This document shows, in pieces, positions 41,872-49,478 of a DNA stretch of 64,000 nucleotides. The notes beneath the pieces are model-generated. The model was not told the origin of the DNA. It searched no databases and saw only the letters and a program-made list of their open reading frames with translations. Within the stretch, counting starts at the first letter, position 1. Every line of letters starts with the position of its first letter. The translations under genes and the position numbers were made by a program. The stretch is from PMNU01 sp035479375 (GTDB lineage Bacteria; Patescibacteriota; Saccharimonadia; Saccharimonadales; UBA4665): assembly GCA_035479375.1 (NCBI GenBank), contig DATIIT010000004.1, positions 62,001 through 126,000 on the forward strand. Reading direction: 5' to 3'.

Positions 41872-41957
41872 TGGTGCGCGAGAGAGGACTTGAACCTCCA
41901 CAGGATTGCTCCCACTACCACCTCAAAGTAGCGCGTCTACCATTCCGCCACTCGCGC
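41872..41957 (-). tRNA. tRNA-Leu (anticodon GAG)
   Basis: 86 bases with a long variable arm and encoded CCA. Acceptor GCGCGAG / CTCGCGC, anticodon arm CTACT-TTGAGGT-GGTAG, T-arm GGAGG-TTCAAGT-CCTCT. Reads CUC/CUU. Host gene of the trailer/cassette region on its 3' side. Confidence 0.95.
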
Positions 41958-42076
41958 GTGTTGCCTGGCTATTTTAGCGGTTTTGGGGCAAAAATTCAAG
42001 ATGCGCCGCCGCGCACGGCATGCAGCGCTGCCTAAAATACTTGCCACACCATATTTATAATGTACAATCAAAACCT

Positions 42077-43813
42077 ATGCTTGAGCAGCCCCCGGCCGAC
42101 CCAACTAATTATGCCCGCGCTTTTGGCACCGACTTCATGCTGCCCATGACCTGGCGCTACAAGCGGGAGGTGCGTACCGGCCTGGCTATAGACACAGGAG
42201 GTATGGCCGAGGACGCGCTCAGCTGGCAGCCAGGCCCAAATGACGGCCAGCACATCCTCACAGTGAGTGTCGCCGACCCCGGCAGCTTCCTGTATGGTGC
42301 AGACCAGTTTATCGCCCAAGTTGCACGCGATGCCCACAGCACCACAACCGGCAGACACATACACCCCCTGTCGTCGGCAGCTGTCCAACCCCGCCAGTTC
42401 GCGCTACTGGGAGAAGACGGGCGCCCTGCACTCAGCATCCACCTGCCCATCGACAGGCACGGCCTGGGCGAAGCCTATGTGACACGCGACGTCTTATACG
42501 CCCAACGGCTCCACCCGCAGGAAGCCACTGCCATACTACACAATACCCACCACAGACAGCATGGAGTCCTGCGCGGCATACAGCAGGCGCTCACCCTGTA
42601 CCGTGCGGGGCGCTACCGGCACATGCACAAGCCAGTCCCACCGAATGGTCTCGACGGAGGCGAAAAACTGGTCACTGAAGCGACGCTGGCGGCCGGCCAA
42701 GGCATCGGCCGGCTTGCGCTGCGGCATGGCATCAGGCTTTTCCACGTCAATACCGCCATCCCCGCCGACCTGCTGCCGGAGATCTCCGACCCGCAGGACC
42801 GTGTAAGCCTCCTTGGCTCATTTTCCCAAAAATGGTTGGACACGCGGCTCCCGGTAGTGAACACCCAGTATGGCGTAGACTCCCTGGCGCCAATCAGCCG
42901 GTCGCTGCGGGATACTATATCTTTTATTAATAACTGCAACATAGTGGCGCCACTCCTCTACGGCCAACCAGCGCCATTTCCTGCAGATATCATGCGCAGC
43001 ATCGCCCGGAGCGAGAATGGGCGCCAGGCGGAAAACCAACGGAGGCAGGCGGTACGCGCCCGGCTATTAGAGTGGGACACCGTTACGGCTGACGCCCTCG
43101 GGTTGCAGGCCATGCTGGAATTAGGGAAATATGTGTCGCCAACAGTGCTAACCAAAGCCCTCTTTGAGGCTGCCGGCCGAGAGCGAGACATACAACATGC
43201 CAAAGAAACTGCAGCGGGCATAATCGCCGCACATCCCTACCTGGCAAACGTCGTTATACAGCTGGCCACGGCGCGGCGCCACATTGACCCAGCGCTTGCC
43301 GCCGGGCTGACGTTTAAAGTTCCCGGCAGCCGTAACCCGAAAAGCACAGAAACATTAGAGAGCCAGATCGGTTTTCTGGGGGAAATAGCCGGGCTGCCAC
43401 GCTTGCGGCACCAGCTTGTGGAACGGGCCAGGGAGCGCGCCAACAACCGGGCCGCCAGCGCGGCTGCGACCCTGAAAGTTGAACGAGCGCCCGCCGCCCC
43501 CGTCCCAGCTGGGCAGATAGACCAGAAGTCTAACGCGCTCACCCTCTTACATGGCCGCCAGGACGCCAACCGCGGCCAACACCCAACCTACACCTTCCCA
43601 GACGAAACCTCTAACGACTGCGTCGTCTACGTCATCGACACCGACCCTGACGCCACGGTGTACACTGGCCTTGGGTCGGCCAGCACCAGGCAAGAGTCCA
43701 AGCACCTTGCGGCCGCCGACGTACTGCGCAAACTGCCCAAGCGGTCATTTGGTGCGGCCAACGACCACTGGCTCGCCGCACAAGCCGCGCGGGAAGGACA
43801 AGAAGGGCATTAG
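42077..43813 (+). CDS. RNase II/R-like (RNB) protein fused to a dsRNA-binding domain
   Basis: 578 residues from the ATG at 42077 (TATAAT at 42056-42061, no Shine-Dalgarno). RNB-like order: LAIDTGGMAEDALSW (about 37-50) where RNase II/R has the four-aspartate IDD...D.DDA site; HILTVSVADPGSFL; VTRDVLYAQRLHPQEATA; TQYGVDSLAPISRSLRDTIS in the position of the Y..TSPIRRY.D box. Only Asp39, Glu45 and Asp46 remain of the acidic cluster and PIRRY is changed to PISRS. No cold-shock or S1 domain is seen. Residues ~500-565 look like a dsRBD (SNALTLLHGRQDANRG to STRQESKHLAAADVLRKL). A catalytically dead RNA-binding protein or an altered nuclease are both possible. Confidence 0.65.
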   Translation: MLEQPPADPTNYARAFGTDFMLPMTWRYKREVRTGLAIDTGGMAEDALSWQPGPNDGQHILTVSVADPGSFLYGADQFIAQVARDAHSTTTGRHIHPLSSAAVQPRQFALLGEDGRPALSIHLPIDRHGLGEAYVTRDVLYAQRLHPQEATAILHNTHHRQHGVLRGIQQALTLYRAGRYRHMHKPVPPNGLDGGEKLVTEATLAAGQGIGRLALRHGIRLFHVNTAIPADLLPEISDPQDRVSLLGSFSQKWLDTRLPVVNTQYGVDSLAPISRSLRDTISFINNCNIVAPLLYGQPAPFPADIMRSIARSENGRQAENQRRQAVRARLLEWDTVTADALGLQAMLELGKYVSPTVLTKALFEAAGRERDIQHAKETAAGIIAAHPYLANVVIQLATARRHIDPALAAGLTFKVPGSRNPKSTETLESQIGFLGEIAGLPRLRHQLVERARERANNRAASAAATLKVERAPAAPVPAGQIDQKSNALTLLHGRQDANRGQHPTYTFPDETSNDCVVYVIDTDPDATVYTGLGSASTRQESKHLAAADVLRKLPKRSFGAANDHWLAAQAAREGQEGH

Positions 43814-43814
43814 C

Positions 43815-45452
43815 CTACGACCGCGGCATATGGTCGTACAAATGGTCCATAGAATAGCTGTTGCGCAGCAGTGGCTTGACCGCGTCGAGCGTGACGTTGA
43901 CCTTTACGCCAGGGTTCAGCGTGCCGTACGGGTCAAAAATCTGCTTCACTTTTTGGAAGAGGGCGTAAATTTCTGGGCCGTACAATTTTTCTAGGTATGG
44001 GGCGCGAAGGCGGCCGTCGCCGTGCTCGCCGCTGGTGCTGCCGCCCAAGGAGATCACCAAATTGTAGTATTCGTCCAGCAGGCGGAAGGCTTTTTGGCGG
44101 TCGCCCACCTGGCTGAGGTCCATAAATGGCTGCATGTGCAGGTTGGCGTCGCCGGCGTGTCCCCACACTGCGGCTTGCAGGTGGTTGCGGGCAAACAATT
44201 GGTACACGCCTTCCAGGTACTCGCGGAAACGCTCTGGCGGCACCACGCCGTCCTCAATAACTGGCAGCGCCTTCAGGCCGCCCTCGCCGTGCGCCACCAC
44301 CGTGGCTGATGAGTGGCGGATTTTCCACAACTCCTCTTGCTTCACTGGGTCGGCTTCCTGCACCACGCTGCTAGCGTGCGCCTCCAAAAGCTTGCGCGCC
44401 TTTTTGGCGAGTTTTTTCTGGTTGCGCTCGCCGGGCGTGTCCAGCTCCACCAGCATCACCACCTTGGGGAACGGCTTTGGCACTAAGTCTTTGAGCAAAT
44501 TGGGGTTGAGCTTGTCTACCACGGTAAGCAGTTGCTCGTCCACCATCTCTATGGCACTGGGCATTTCGGGCAGGGCGCGCAGCTCCAGGACAGCGCTTTG
44601 GGCCTTCTCGATGCTGTCAAAATGGGCTACCAACAGCGTGGTCTGGGGGTTGTAGGCCTCGGTGTCCAGCACAATTTCGGTGATGATGCCGAGTGTGCCC
44701 TGCGATCCCACAAGCAGCGGCGTAAGGTCCAGCGAGCCGTCGCGCCGCTTGATGTCCATGAGGTCGTAGCCGGCGGAGTTCTTGGTGACGCCAAGGCGCA
44801 TTTTTTCTATAAGCTCGGCGTTTTCGTCGCACATGGCGTCGATGGCGCGGTAGATTTCGCCCTCAAAAGTGCTCAGGCCCAGCTTTTTGCCCAGCTCTTT
44901 TTTGGTGAGCCGGCCGGTTTCCATGACCTCGCCGTTGGCCAGGACAACACGCAGGGCGCGGACGTAATCGCGCGTGCTGCCATATTTGACGCTTTTTTCG
45001 CCGCTGGCGTTATTGGCCACGGCACCGCCGATGGTGGAATACTCCAGGCTAGCCGGAAAGGGCGGCAGGTAGCGGCCGTGCGTCTGCAGCGTTTGCTGCA
45101 GCTTGCCGTAGTTGGCGCCCGGCTCTACAATGGCCACGCCGGTTTTGTCGTCTAATTCCAGGATGCGCCGCATGTGCGCCGGGAAGGCCAGCATGATGCC
45201 GCTGCCCAGCGCCGCGCCAGATTGGTCGGTGCCTGCGCCACGCGCCGTTATAGGGATGACACGGCCGCGCTCGGCCAGCTGCCAGGTGAAGCGCGCCGTT
45301 TTGCGCACGTCGTTTTCATTGCGCGGATACGCCACCAGCGCGGGCACAACAGACAAAATGCTGCCATCGGTGGAAAAGTAGCGCCGGGCGTCCGGGCTAA
45401 TCATCACCTCGCCAACTAAGTGCTCCTGTAAATAATGCGCAACTTTGCTCAT
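43815..45452 (-). CDS. FAD-linked oxidase (GlcD/D-lactate dehydrogenase type)
   Basis: 545 residues. FAD-binding PCMH domain: VITARGAGTDQSGAA-like PITARGAGTDQSGAALGSG, AIVEPGANYGKLQQTL, STIGGAVANNASGEKSVKYG and GSQGTLGIITEIVL. The C-terminal substrate/cap domain holds VWGHAGDANLHMQPF, STSGEHGDGRLRAPYL and IFDPYGTLNPG, matching GlcD/D-LDH boxes (metal-binding His). It probably oxidises a 2-hydroxy acid such as D-lactate or glycolate and feeds electrons to the membrane. Ends one base from the RNB-dsRBD gene. Confidence 0.93.
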   Translation of the reverse strand: MSKVAHYLQEHLVGEVMISPDARRYFSTDGSILSVVPALVAYPRNENDVRKTARFTWQLAERGRVIPITARGAGTDQSGAALGSGIMLAFPAHMRRILELDDKTGVAIVEPGANYGKLQQTLQTHGRYLPPFPASLEYSTIGGAVANNASGEKSVKYGSTRDYVRALRVVLANGEVMETGRLTKKELGKKLGLSTFEGEIYRAIDAMCDENAELIEKMRLGVTKNSAGYDLMDIKRRDGSLDLTPLLVGSQGTLGIITEIVLDTEAYNPQTTLLVAHFDSIEKAQSAVLELRALPEMPSAIEMVDEQLLTVVDKLNPNLLKDLVPKPFPKVVMLVELDTPGERNQKKLAKKARKLLEAHASSVVQEADPVKQEELWKIRHSSATVVAHGEGGLKALPVIEDGVVPPERFREYLEGVYQLFARNHLQAAVWGHAGDANLHMQPFMDLSQVGDRQKAFRLLDEYYNLVISLGGSTSGEHGDGRLRAPYLEKLYGPEIYALFQKVKQIFDPYGTLNPGVKVNVTLDAVKPLLRNSYSMDHLYDHMPRS

Positions 45453-45521
45453 CTGTTTTTGTTCCCTCTGGTGGGTGGCGTGGACGTTCTACTCATTAAC
45501 TTTACCATGATAGCATAGCTG

Positions 45522-46475
45522 CTATTGCTGGCTGACGGTTATGTGCGTGGCGGCTTCGTCCATGGTGGCCATTTGGGCGGTGTCTGTGGGGCCGCTGGCA
45601 CTAATGCACTGGCGGGCGATTTGGGCGCGGGTGGTGTCCTTGAGGATGACGACGCTGTAATGCACGCTGGCGTGCTTGCTGCCTTCGGTGAATTCATAGG
45701 TAAGGGTTGGCATGCTGTAGGCGGCCTTGCCGTCGGTACTCTTTAGCAGGAGCACTTTGCCGGCGTTGGGGCCATCTACGGTGGCGCCGGCCTTGCGCAG
45801 GGCGTCAATTTGCGGCGCGACAATGGCGTTGGTGTCTGCGCCCGGCAATTGGACGGCAGTGACGATGGCGATGCTCAGGTTGCAGGCTTTGTCTGCCGTG
45901 GCGCCCTTGACATTGTAGCTGTAGGCGTTAGCTTGGGTAACGCTGTTGGCGTCAAAGGCGCTGAGGTCGGCCGGCGGGCTAAATGTAATGGTGTTGAGCG
46001 TGCCCAGATCCACTGCACTGGCCGTGGCCGTGCCCGAAGATTTTTTGGCGGCGTTGTTGGCAGTGTCGTGTTTTTTGCCGCCAAACAAGAAGAACGCGGC
46101 GGCCACAATGGCAAGCAGCACCAGCAGGCCGGCAAGGACCAGCATGGGCGTGGGCTTTTTCTTGGGCGCGTTAGCGCCCATCATGCCGTCACCGCCAGCG
46201 CCGCCCATTACTGGGGTGGGCGCGCCCATATTGGGCATACCGCCGGGCGCCCCCACTCCGGGCTGCATCGGCTGCGGGCCAGGCGCTGCCATACCCGGCA
46301 TGGATGGCGGAGCGCCGGCGCCGGGCACGTTCCCCGGGGCGGGCGGCATCTGCGCCGGGCCGCCGAGGCCTTTTTGCCAGTCGGAGCCGCTTGTCCCGCC
46401 AGAACCCGGCGGCATCATTTGCGGGCCGCCAGGCACTTGCCCGTCAGCGCCTGGCTGGTTTGCATTCGGCTCCAT
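45522..46475 (-). CDS. Surface protein with Pro/Gly-rich N terminus, membrane span and small ectodomain
   Basis: 317 residues. Residues 1-125 are Gly/Pro/Met/Ala repeats (GAGAPPSMPGMAAPGPQPM and similar), span PMLVLAGLLVLLAIVAAAFF (about 128-150), linker, then a 150-residue domain (NTITFSPPADLSAFDANSV; ACNLSIAIVTAVQLPGADTN; ILKDTTRAQIARQCISA). Not recognised; looks like the same display format as 16681-18060, 22938-24212 and 38487-39251. AAGGGGG is a strong ribosome site and TATAAT (46511-46516, minus strand) gives a 28-base leader. Confidence 0.6.
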   Translation of the reverse strand: MEPNANQPGADGQVPGGPQMMPPGSGGTSGSDWQKGLGGPAQMPPAPGNVPGAGAPPSMPGMAAPGPQPMQPGVGAPGGMPNMGAPTPVMGGAGGDGMMGANAPKKKPTPMLVLAGLLVLLAIVAAAFFLFGGKKHDTANNAAKKSSGTATASAVDLGTLNTITFSPPADLSAFDANSVTQANAYSYNVKGATADKACNLSIAIVTAVQLPGADTNAIVAPQIDALRKAGATVDGPNAGKVLLLKSTDGKAAYSMPTLTYEFTEGSKHASVHYSVVILKDTTRAQIARQCISASGPTDTAQMATMDEAATHITVSQQ

Positions 46476-46732
46476 GTCGCCCCCTTCTAAGACAATCTTA
46501 TAATTGGCTTATTATAGCATGAGCGGGATCGGGCAGCTAGCGGGTGGGCGGCAACCACTGGGAACCAACCTGGGAGTGGGGGCGGTTTGAAAAGGAATGG
46601 GGGCCCAAGCCAAAAAAGATTGGAGCGGAAAACTGACCGTAGACAATCCCCTTCTGTTGAAGGCCTTTGGCATTGGGTTTGATACTTGACCTTCGCCGCG
46701 AAAGATTTGAAATCAAATAGCAGATACAAAAC
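46476..46732. other. Intergenic stretch between the surface protein gene and tRNA-Leu(CAG)
   Basis: Contains the promoter of the 45522-46475 gene (TATAAT at 46511-46516 on the minus strand). The remainder, 46530-46700, holds no frame I believe in and no clear hairpin. Near its end ATCTGCTATTTGATTTCAAA (minus strand, about 46692-46711) is a degenerate form of the ATCTGTTGCA + T-loop trailer repeat found after other tRNAs. Confidence 0.5.
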
Positions 46733-46762
46733 AAAAAGGCTCCGAGTTTCGGGAACCTTCTT
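46733..46762 (-). terminator. Terminator of tRNA-Leu(CAG)
   Basis: Imperfect stem built from AAGG..TCCGA and TCGGGA..CCTT around a short loop, followed on the minus strand by TTTTTGTTTTG. TTACAGATAAGAAGG between tRNA and hairpin resembles the tRNA-Leu(GAG) and tRNA-Ala(GGC) trailers. Confidence 0.7.
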
Positions 46763-46778
46763 ATCTGTAATGCTAATT

Positions 46779-46866
46779 TGGTGCGCGAGAGAGGACTTGA
46801 ACCTCCACGAGTGTTAAGCTCACTAGTACCTGAAACTAGCGCGTCTACCAATTCCGCCACTCGCGC
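46779..46866 (-). tRNA. tRNA-Leu (anticodon CAG)
   Basis: 88 bases with encoded CCA and long variable arm. Acceptor GCGCGAG / CTCGCGC, anticodon arm CTAGT-TTCAGGT-ACTAG, T-arm GGAGG-TTCAAGT-CCTCT. Reads CUG. Acceptor and T-arm are identical to tRNA-Leu(GAG). Confidence 0.95.
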
Positions 46867-46917
46867 GTGAACTGGGATAGTATAACACAAGGTTGTCGCC
46901 AGGGGTAGTGCCTTGGA

Positions 46918-47017
46918 GGCAAAACGTAGGCGCTAAAAAGTTGGGTCAAGCGTAGTGCAACCGGAGCGCATATGCGCGCCGCGTGTAACGCACAACTTTT
47001 AGCGCCTACGTTTTGCC
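46918..47017. repeat. Palindromic element, copy B (100 bp)
   Basis: Arms 46918-46943 and 46993-47017 are complementary over 25 bp with one bulged A. The 49-base core (46944-46992) is, in reverse complement, alignable without gaps to the core of copy A (20576-20624). Outer arms (GGCAAAACGTAGGCGCT) share nothing with those of copy A beyond the inner AAAAAGTTG. Inner stem CGGCGCGCAT / ATGCGCTCCG, one mismatch. It starts 11 bases after the stop of the oligopeptide-binding protein gene. Confidence 0.9.
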
Positions 47018-47028
47018 CTGGGCCGGGC

Positions 47029-48837
47029 TTACTTCCGGACTTCGCGGATCTCCCAGTTGGCCACGTTGCTGAAGCGCTGCGCATCGGTGTTCACCGGCGT
47101 CTCGTCCAGACCATACACCTGGCCATGCGTGAGGTACAAAAAGCGCGGCTGGTACAGCCCGATGGCCGGCAAGTCGGCCTGCCAAGCCTGCAAAAATGGC
47201 TGGTACTTTACGGTGCGCAGCGCCGGGTCAAGCCGGGTGCGGCCGGCCTCCAGCGAGGTATCGGCCTTGGGCGAATTATACGCCGAGAAGTTCAGCCGCG
47301 ACGGCGACCGCAAATCGATCTGTGAGCTGTCCCAATACACATACACGTCCGGGTCAACCCCAAGCGCAATGCCATACAGCAGCACGTCGTACGGGCGTGA
47401 GGCCTGCGGCGACGGCGCCTGGGACAGCGTGCCCTGGAAATCGGTGTCGCCCTGGCCCATGAGCTTTACCTCGACGCCGGCGGTTTTCCAGTAGGCAGCC
47501 AGCTGTTTGGCCACTGGGCCGTACTCGCTATCGTTGTGGTAGTACAGCGACACTTCCAGTTTTTGGCTGCCTTTGCGGCGGGTGCCGTCTTTGCCCAAAA
47601 TCCAGCCGGAGTCTTGCAGGATTTTTTGGGCGCCAGCCGGGTCGAAGCCCTGCTGCGCATACTGCGGGTTGTACCCGAGTTGGCCATGCAACAGGGGCTC
47701 GCGCACCGACTGCGTGGCGTACGGCACGCTGCCGGCAACTGCCGCCGTGTCTTCGGAGGCGGCCAGCGCGCGGCGCACGCCTTCGTCGGACGTGGGACCG
47801 TCCAGGGTGTTAAAAAACGCCATAACTGCCGCGGTCAGGGGCAAGTTATACACGCGGGTGCCGCCATCTTTTTTGAGGCTGTCCGGCACGCTGGTAAGGC
47901 CGGCCACGGCATTCACCTCTTGATCCTTAAAGCTGGATATAAGTTGCTGCTGCGAGCGGAAGGTGCGCACCACAAACCCGGTGAGCTTCGGCTTGCCTGC
48001 ATAGTAGCCGGCAAAGCCCTTTAGGGCGATGTGCTCCTCGCGCTTATCCGACGTGGAACCAGTCAGCTCAATGGCCTGCCACTGGAACGGCCCGGAGCCC
48101 ACCGGCTGCGTGGTGTTAAACGCCACCGAGCGCATGTCGGCCATCCGCGTCGCCCCCAGCAAGTGCTTAGGGATAATGCCATTGGTGAGCGAGTACGGGA
48201 ATGAAGCCAGCACATTGGGCAGCGTAAAGGTGACAGTGAGCGGGCCGGGCGCGGCCACGGTAATCCCCTGCCAGCTGCCATACAGGGGCGAGTGGGCGTC
48301 GGCGCTTTGGATGACTTGGTAGGTAAACAGCACGTCCGCGGACGTCAGCGGCTGGCCGTCGTGCCATTTTAGGCCGGGGCGCAGCTGTACGGTGTAGGTT
48401 GTGCCGCGGGCATCCACGCCCCAAGAACTGGCCAGGTCGCCCACCAGCTGGTTGTTTGGCCCATAGCGCAGCAAACCAGAAAATAACAGGTGCGAAACCG
48501 TGGTGTCTGCCAGGCTAGTAGCGTATACCGGGTTGGCGTTGGTGAACATGCCCAACACGCCCTCGGTGTACGTGCCGCCCGCCGCCGGCTGCAGCGTCTG
48601 GAAGTAGCCGCCCAGCGCCCGCGTCTGCGAGACCACCGCCCCCAACAGCAGCACCACCAACAAAATCCAGGCCGTCATAAAGCGCCAGACTGCGCCAAGC
48701 CGCTCCAGCCGCTTAAAAAAATCGTCTTCCAGGCGTTGCTCGGCAACGGCGCCGATCTCTTCTACTTGGCGCTTTTGCAAACGCAGCGTACGGCGGAAGC
48801 GGAGTTTGAGCGCGCGCCTGCGGTCAATGCTGCCCAT
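47029..48837 (-). CDS. Solute-binding protein family 5 (oligopeptide/dipeptide type), membrane-anchored
   Basis: 602 residues. A basic N terminus and helix precede one span (FMTAWILLVVLLLGAVVSQ, about 52-72); the rest is the SBP_bac_5 fold: YTEGVLGMFTNANPVY, LRPGLKWHDGQPLTSADVLF, VTFTLPNVLASFPYSLTNGI, SGPFQWQAIEL, RRALAASEDTAAVAG and DPDVYVYWDSSQIDL. No permease or ATPase genes flank it, so import or sensing cannot be decided. The adjoining genes are SecG and a holin-like protein. Confidence 0.9.
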   Translation of the reverse strand: MGSIDRRRALKLRFRRTLRLQKRQVEEIGAVAEQRLEDDFFKRLERLGAVWRFMTAWILLVVLLLGAVVSQTRALGGYFQTLQPAAGGTYTEGVLGMFTNANPVYATSLADTTVSHLLFSGLLRYGPNNQLVGDLASSWGVDARGTTYTVQLRPGLKWHDGQPLTSADVLFTYQVIQSADAHSPLYGSWQGITVAAPGPLTVTFTLPNVLASFPYSLTNGIIPKHLLGATRMADMRSVAFNTTQPVGSGPFQWQAIELTGSTSDKREEHIALKGFAGYYAGKPKLTGFVVRTFRSQQQLISSFKDQEVNAVAGLTSVPDSLKKDGGTRVYNLPLTAAVMAFFNTLDGPTSDEGVRRALAASEDTAAVAGSVPYATQSVREPLLHGQLGYNPQYAQQGFDPAGAQKILQDSGWILGKDGTRRKGSQKLEVSLYYHNDSEYGPVAKQLAAYWKTAGVEVKLMGQGDTDFQGTLSQAPSPQASRPYDVLLYGIALGVDPDVYVYWDSSQIDLRSPSRLNFSAYNSPKADTSLEAGRTRLDPALRTVKYQPFLQAWQADLPAIGLYQPRFLYLTHGQVYGLDETPVNTDAQRFSNVANWEIREVRK

Positions 48838-48846
48838 CTTGCCGCC

Positions 48847-49077
48847 CTACTTAGAAATCACTACGCCTAAAATGAGTGAGCTGGCGAAAATGACCGCCAT
48901 GATGATCGTGAGTTGGTAGATGGTCTTGTCTGTGCCCCGGCGCTCGGTGTTGATTTCGCCCGCGCCGCCCAGGCCCGCGCCCAAAGAAGCGCCGCGCGTC
49001 TGCACCAAAACAAGGATGGTCATCAGGAGCATCGAGATAACCGTAATGTAATTGTAAATACTAAGCGGGTGGGTCAT
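48847..49077 (-). CDS. secG: Preprotein translocase subunit SecG
   Basis: 76 residues from the ATG at 49077, which overlaps the TGA of the gene upstream (ATGA). Two spans (ITVISMLLMTILVLVQ; LTIIMAVIFASSLILGVVIS) with the conserved loop QTRGASLGAGLGGAGEINTERRG. SecG assists SecYE-driven export, needed for the many signal-bearing proteins in this window. The longer upstream frame is inside the neighbouring gene. Confidence 0.9.
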   Translation of the reverse strand: MTHPLSIYNYITVISMLLMTILVLVQTRGASLGAGLGGAGEINTERRGTDKTIYQLTIIMAVIFASSLILGVVISK

Positions 49078-49451
49078 TTTTCGTGCATCTCCAAAACAGC
49101 TGTCACTAGATAGTTTACCAGCCCGATGATAACTCCTGCAAGCACCGCGCCCCAAAAGTTGGTGACGTGCAGCGGCGAGTACAGCTCGCTGGCCAGCCAA
49201 ACGCTAAAGCCGTTGATGACCACCATGAACAACCCCAGCGTGAAAAATATGGCCGGCAGGCTCAAAATAATGACCACCGGGCGGATAACGGCGTTGACCA
49301 CGGCCAGGATGAGCCCAGACAGCAGCACCACACCAAAACGGCTCCCGCCCTGGAAATTGATGTGCGAGCTGAGCAGCCCAGCCGCAATCCACAGCCCTAA
49401 GCTGCAAACAAACCAGCGCACCAGAAAACGATACAAAAATCCGTGGTTCAT
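49074..49451 (-). CDS. Phage-holin-family 4 superfamily IV membrane protein
   Basis: 125 residues with four spans: FLVRWFVCSLGLWIAAGLLS, GVVLLSGLILAVVNAVIRPV, LPAIFFTLGLFMVVINGFSV and NFWGAVLAGVIIGLVNYLV. GLILAVVNAVIRPV is the hallmark of the widespread Phage_holin_4_2 family of chromosomal membrane proteins; function unknown, not necessarily phage-derived. Overlaps secG by four bases. Confidence 0.85.
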   Translation of the reverse strand: MNHGFLYRFLVRWFVCSLGLWIAAGLLSSHINFQGGSRFGVVLLSGLILAVVNAVIRPVVIILSLPAIFFTLGLFMVVINGFSVWLASELYSPLHVTNFWGAVLAGVIIGLVNYLVTAVLEMHEK

Positions 49452-49478
49452 GCTTTTCTCCAGTATAGCACAAGCAGC

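Noticed and set aside
46487..46890. Minus-strand frames of 80 and 117 codons around tRNA-Leu(CAG)
   Set aside because: They overlap the tRNA, its terminator and a promoter; composition is not protein-like.
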